From: Saxibacter everestensis
GTDB lineage: Bacteria > Actinomycetota > Actinomycetes > Actinomycetales > Brevibacteriaceae
Direction: 5' to 3'
Assembly (NCBI RefSeq): GCF_025787225.1
Contig: NZ_CP090958.1
Span: 62,001-126,000, forward strand
DNA: 64,000 nt
Shown here: piece by piece, positions 61,507-64,000 of the stretch
How positions within the stretch are numbered: the first letter of the stretch is position 1
How the letters are laid out: every line of letters starts with the position of its first letter
Made by a program: the position numbers and the translations under genes
The notes under the pieces: model-generated
Databases searched by the model: none
What the model was told of the DNA's origin: nothing
The model's input: only the letters and a program-made list of their open reading frames with translations

Positions 61507-62537
61507 CGCTTGACCTTCGGTTGCTGCTGGGTGATGCAATGGATCCCGCCACCGTCATCGAAGATGGCCCGTGCGTCAATGGTCACTGCCCGGCGGCCAG
61601 GGTAGGCCGCTTCGAGGATTTCGCGTGCACGGGCATCGGATTCCTTTTCTCCGAAACCGCACGCGATTATGCCGTCGTTGACGACGAGGTGGTTGATGTA
61701 GCTATAGTCCACGAAACCTTCACTGTCCCGCAAAGTATCGGGGGCCGGTAGTTCGGTAATCTCGAAATGGCGTCCGGCTGCATCCGTTGCGTTGGAGAAC
61801 AATGTGTGAAGATCTCGGCTCACCTGATGGTCGGGATGCTCGGGATTGCGTTGGCTATGCAGCAGGAGCTTCCCGGGCGCGGTGATGGTTGCAACGATGT
61901 CCACGTGGCCGTTGGTGCCGTAGTCTTCGTAGTCGCGTGTCAGTCCACGCGGGACCCAGATCGCCTTGGTCGCCCCGAGGGTACGTGCAATTTCGGCCTC
62001 TATGCGCTCCCTGTCGGCGTATGGGTTGCGCCGTGGATCAAGTTGCACTGTCTCGGTCAAAAGCACCGTGCCTTCACCGTCGACATGGATGCCCCCGCCC
62101 TCGTTGACCATCATCGAACTCACGAGCTCGGCACCGGTTACCTCGGCTATGAATCTGGCGTTCTTGCCGGATTTCTCCCACTGTGCCCAGCTGTGTGCTC
62201 CCCAGCCGTTGAAAACCCAGTCGACTGCGCCGAGAGTACCGGGGCGATGGTCGTCTACAACGAAGGTCGGGCCATGGTCGCGCATCCAGCACTCGTCTAT
62301 CGGGGTTTCAAACAGCTCAATCTCGGAATCGAGCATGCGGCGAGCCCTGTCAATTTCTGTAGGGTCGACGAGCATCGATACAGGCTCGAATTCCGCTGTG
62401 GCGTGCGCGACCGCCGCCCACGAGGCATAGGTGAGTTCACGGCTAGCGGCATCGCTGCCGAGCGCTGGGCCCTCGCAGGGGAAAGCCATCCACGTTCGTT
62501 CGTGTGGGTCTGTTTCGCTGGGCATGTGCCAATTCAT
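61503..62537 (-). CDS. Agmatine deiminase paralogue
   Basis: 344 aa. MPSETDPHERTWMAFPCEG at the start, WMRDHGPTFVVDD near 85, NEGGGIHVDGEG, TNGHVDIVA near 210 and catalytic Cys334 in GGGIHCITQQQP are all kept; no key residue is missing compared with the copy at 46176. Its operon differs: an NCS1 permease before and an amidase after, with no AguB. It may therefore act on another guanidino compound. Overlaps both neighbours as ATGA. Confidence 0.88.
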   Translation of the reverse strand: MNWHMPSETDPHERTWMAFPCEGPALGSDAASRELTYASWAAVAHATAEFEPVSMLVDPTEIDRARRMLDSEIELFETPIDECWMRDHGPTFVVDDHRPGTLGAVDWVFNGWGAHSWAQWEKSGKNARFIAEVTGAELVSSMMVNEGGGIHVDGEGTVLLTETVQLDPRRNPYADRERIEAEIARTLGATKAIWVPRGLTRDYEDYGTNGHVDIVATITAPGKLLLHSQRNPEHPDHQVSRDLHTLFSNATDAAGRHFEITELPAPDTLRDSEGFVDYSYINHLVVNDGIIACGFGEKESDARAREILEAAYPGRRAVTIDARAIFDDGGGIHCITQQQPKVKR

Positions 62538-64000
62538 TTGGTTATCTCCGGGGTGTTGTCAGTGGACGCGAGCGTATCCACTGTCTGGATATCAAGCGCT
62601 GCACCGGGGCGCAGCTGTCGATTCTTGAATGGGTTCGTTGTGAGCCAAAGCAAGGCGTATAGGCCGCCGCCGATGACGGGCGCAACGATTGCTGAGAGGT
62701 CGGCGCCCTCCATGGCAGCCGAGATGGGACCCATGTACAGGGTGGTGTTCGACATCATGAGTGAAACTGCCGTGCCGATGACCTGGGACACGACGCCGGG
62801 CCAGAACACGCCGTTCGAATACCAGAATGGGCTCCCGCGCCGTTCGTCGTTCAGTGCGATGCCGTTGTAGTTGCGCCGGAGCCAGATGTCAATCGAATAG
62901 ATCGCGATGAGGGGGCCAAGAATGGTGACGGTCAATTCGAGTGCGTACTCCATCGTGTCCAAGAAGCCGGGTGAGAAGAATGCCAGCCACAGGGATGCGA
63001 ATGTTGCGATCACACCTGTAACGATTACCGTTGTCACGCGATGCACACGAATTCCCAGTCCTTGCGCGGAGAGCCCGGCAGAGTATGCAACCACGGCATT
63101 GTTGGTGATGCTTCCAACCACGACGATGCCGAGGAAGACAGGGGTGAACCAACCTGGCACGATCTGACCGATGGTCAGTTGGGGATCCGTCATGTCTATT
63201 GCCGTTGCTGCGAAAATTCCGACAAGGCTGATGAATACGGTAGGGATGAAGCCGCCGAGTGCAGTCCACCAGATCACACCCCGTTTGGAAGTGTCTTCTG
63301 GAAGATAGCGCGAGTAGTCGGCACCCGTGCCCCACGAAAGTGGCCCCGAGGCAACTATGGCGTAGCCCAGGAGTATGGTCGGCCACTGCTCGGCGCTGGA
63401 TAGCTCGGTCGTTGTATATGAGAAATCGGCCGCCTGCATAACAAAAACCGCGAGGGCTATGAATGCCGCAGCTAGCGCGGCCGAGAAGTAGGGCGAGGCT
63501 TTCACGATCGTGGCGTGACCGTAGATGCTCAATACGAAGCTGAGGATTGCGACGATGACCAGCACGGTCCATTCGACCCCGGCCGGCACGTGCAGGCCCA
63601 GCGCATCGAGTAGCGCCAGGGACGCAAATGTTGCAACCACGATGTTGATGACCTCGTAAAACAACCCGATGACGAGTCCCTGGCCTGCGCCGAACACCCG
63701 GTTTCCATGGATGCCGAACAGCGCCCGCATGACTGTGACGCTCGGGGTGCCAGATGCCGGGCCGCTGACTGAAAGCCAGCCGACGGCAACCCACCAGAGG
63801 TTTCCGATGATCGTTACAACGACGGCTTCCCACACTGAAAGGCCAATGATTATGAGCAGGCCACCAAATGCAAAGGAAAGGTAGTTGACGTTTGCGCCCA
63901 TCCAAACCCAGAACAGCTCGAACGGACGGCCATGGCGTTCTGGTCCCGGGATGAAATCAATTCCCCGGGTCTCGATGTGGCCCGCCCTGTTGGTTTCCTC
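62534..64000 (-). CDS. NCS1-family base/allantoin/hydantoin permease, partial
   Basis: At least 488 codons, open to the window edge; the true start lies beyond base 64000. The first in-frame ATG at 63901 is internal, because the frame continues upstream with family-like ETRGIDFIPGPERHGRPFELFWVWMGAN. Twelve membrane helices are expected; WGTGADYSRYLPEDTSKRGVIWW and NNAVVAYSAGLSAQGLG are NCS1 blocks. Imports a nucleobase, ureide or related nitrogen compound for the amidase and deiminase that follow. Confidence 0.9.
   Translation of the reverse strand, partial: EETNRAGHIETRGIDFIPGPERHGRPFELFWVWMGANVNYLSFAFGGLLIIIGLSVWEAVVVTIIGNLWWVAVGWLSVSGPASGTPSVTVMRALFGIHGNRVFGAGQGLVIGLFYEVINIVVATFASLALLDALGLHVPAGVEWTVLVIVAILSFVLSIYGHATIVKASPYFSAALAAAFIALAVFVMQAADFSYTTTELSSAEQWPTILLGYAIVASGPLSWGTGADYSRYLPEDTSKRGVIWWTALGGFIPTVFISLVGIFAATAIDMTDPQLTIGQIVPGWFTPVFLGIVVVGSITNNAVVAYSAGLSAQGLGIRVHRVTTVIVTGVIATFASLWLAFFSPGFLDTMEYALELTVTILGPLIAIYSIDIWLRRNYNGIALNDERRGSPFWYSNGVFWPGVVSQVIGTAVSLMMSNTTLYMGPISAAMEGADLSAIVAPVIGGGLYALLWLTTNPFKNRQLRPGAALDIQTVDTLASTDNTPEITK

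Overview
The window is high-GC, gene-dense DNA from an actinomycete (Actinomycetota; no closer placement is possible from sequence alone). Supporting signs are the PAS-ANTAR regulator, the DUF3618/Holin-X/low-complexity trio, the class IIA aldolase, the frequent GTG and TTG starts and the many ATGA/TGATG gene overlaps. No rRNA, tRNA, CRISPR array, transposase or phage structural gene was seen. The last gene (NCS1 permease) runs off the right edge.

Layout. 0.2-1.1 kb: a small unknown protein and a YfcE-like phosphoesterase. 1.3-12.6 kb: a catabolic locus with a secreted GH114 polygalactosaminidase, a binding-protein/two-permease sugar ABC importer, two PfkB kinases, an AgaS-like SIS protein, a metal-dependent amidohydrolase, a GatY/KbaY-type aldolase, a MelA-like GH4 glycosidase and a DeoR regulator. 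Together these read as a route for galactosamine-containing glycans through tagatose phosphates. 12.7-19.4 kb: NAD-epimerase, UMF1 transporter, fbaA, PAS-ANTAR regulator and the envelope trio. 19.8-30.0 kb: an ADP-heptose locus (gmhB, gmhA, two hldE genes, two GT9, two GT4, an SDR and an orphan 96-residue protein), which is unexpected in a lineage without LPS. 30.1-31.2 kb: an AbiEi/DUF559-like protein. 31.6-37.2 kb: a peptide ABC importer. 37.3-38.7 kb: a ferredoxin-reductase-like flavoprotein. 38.9-41.5 kb: a TagGH-type polysaccharide exporter with a GT2. 41.8-42.8 kb: a GlsB-type membrane protein and Dps.

43.0-46.1 kb is a compact four-gene cassette (GT2, acyl-CoA dehydrogenase-like, PIG-L deacetylase, NodS-like methyltransferase). 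It is bracketed by two copies of a ~75-bp imperfect palindrome; a third, more diverged copy lies at 15.2 kb. 46.2-49.0 kb is an agmatine-to-putrescine module with a TetR gene and a palindromic operator. 49.2-53.7 kb holds a small acidic protein, a DinB-like protein, a YczE/YitT-like membrane protein, an adenine-deaminase-like amidohydrolase and a divergent LysR. 53.9-57.6 kb holds a processive GT2, a methyltransferase and an SDR/MarR divergent pair. 57.7-59.4 kb holds a MerR-TipAS regulator and a DUF2268 putative protease with a textbook 19-bp-spacer MerR promoter. A truncated VapC follows, then an NCS1 permease, second agmatine deiminase and amidase operon read leftward from the edge.

A recurring oddity is short tandem repeats (6-48 bp units) at gene ends and in intergenic gaps. 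Inside coding regions every repeat spacing I measured is a multiple of three. Starts were re-chosen by ribosome site, overlap and family N-terminus, so several genes are shorter than their longest open frame.
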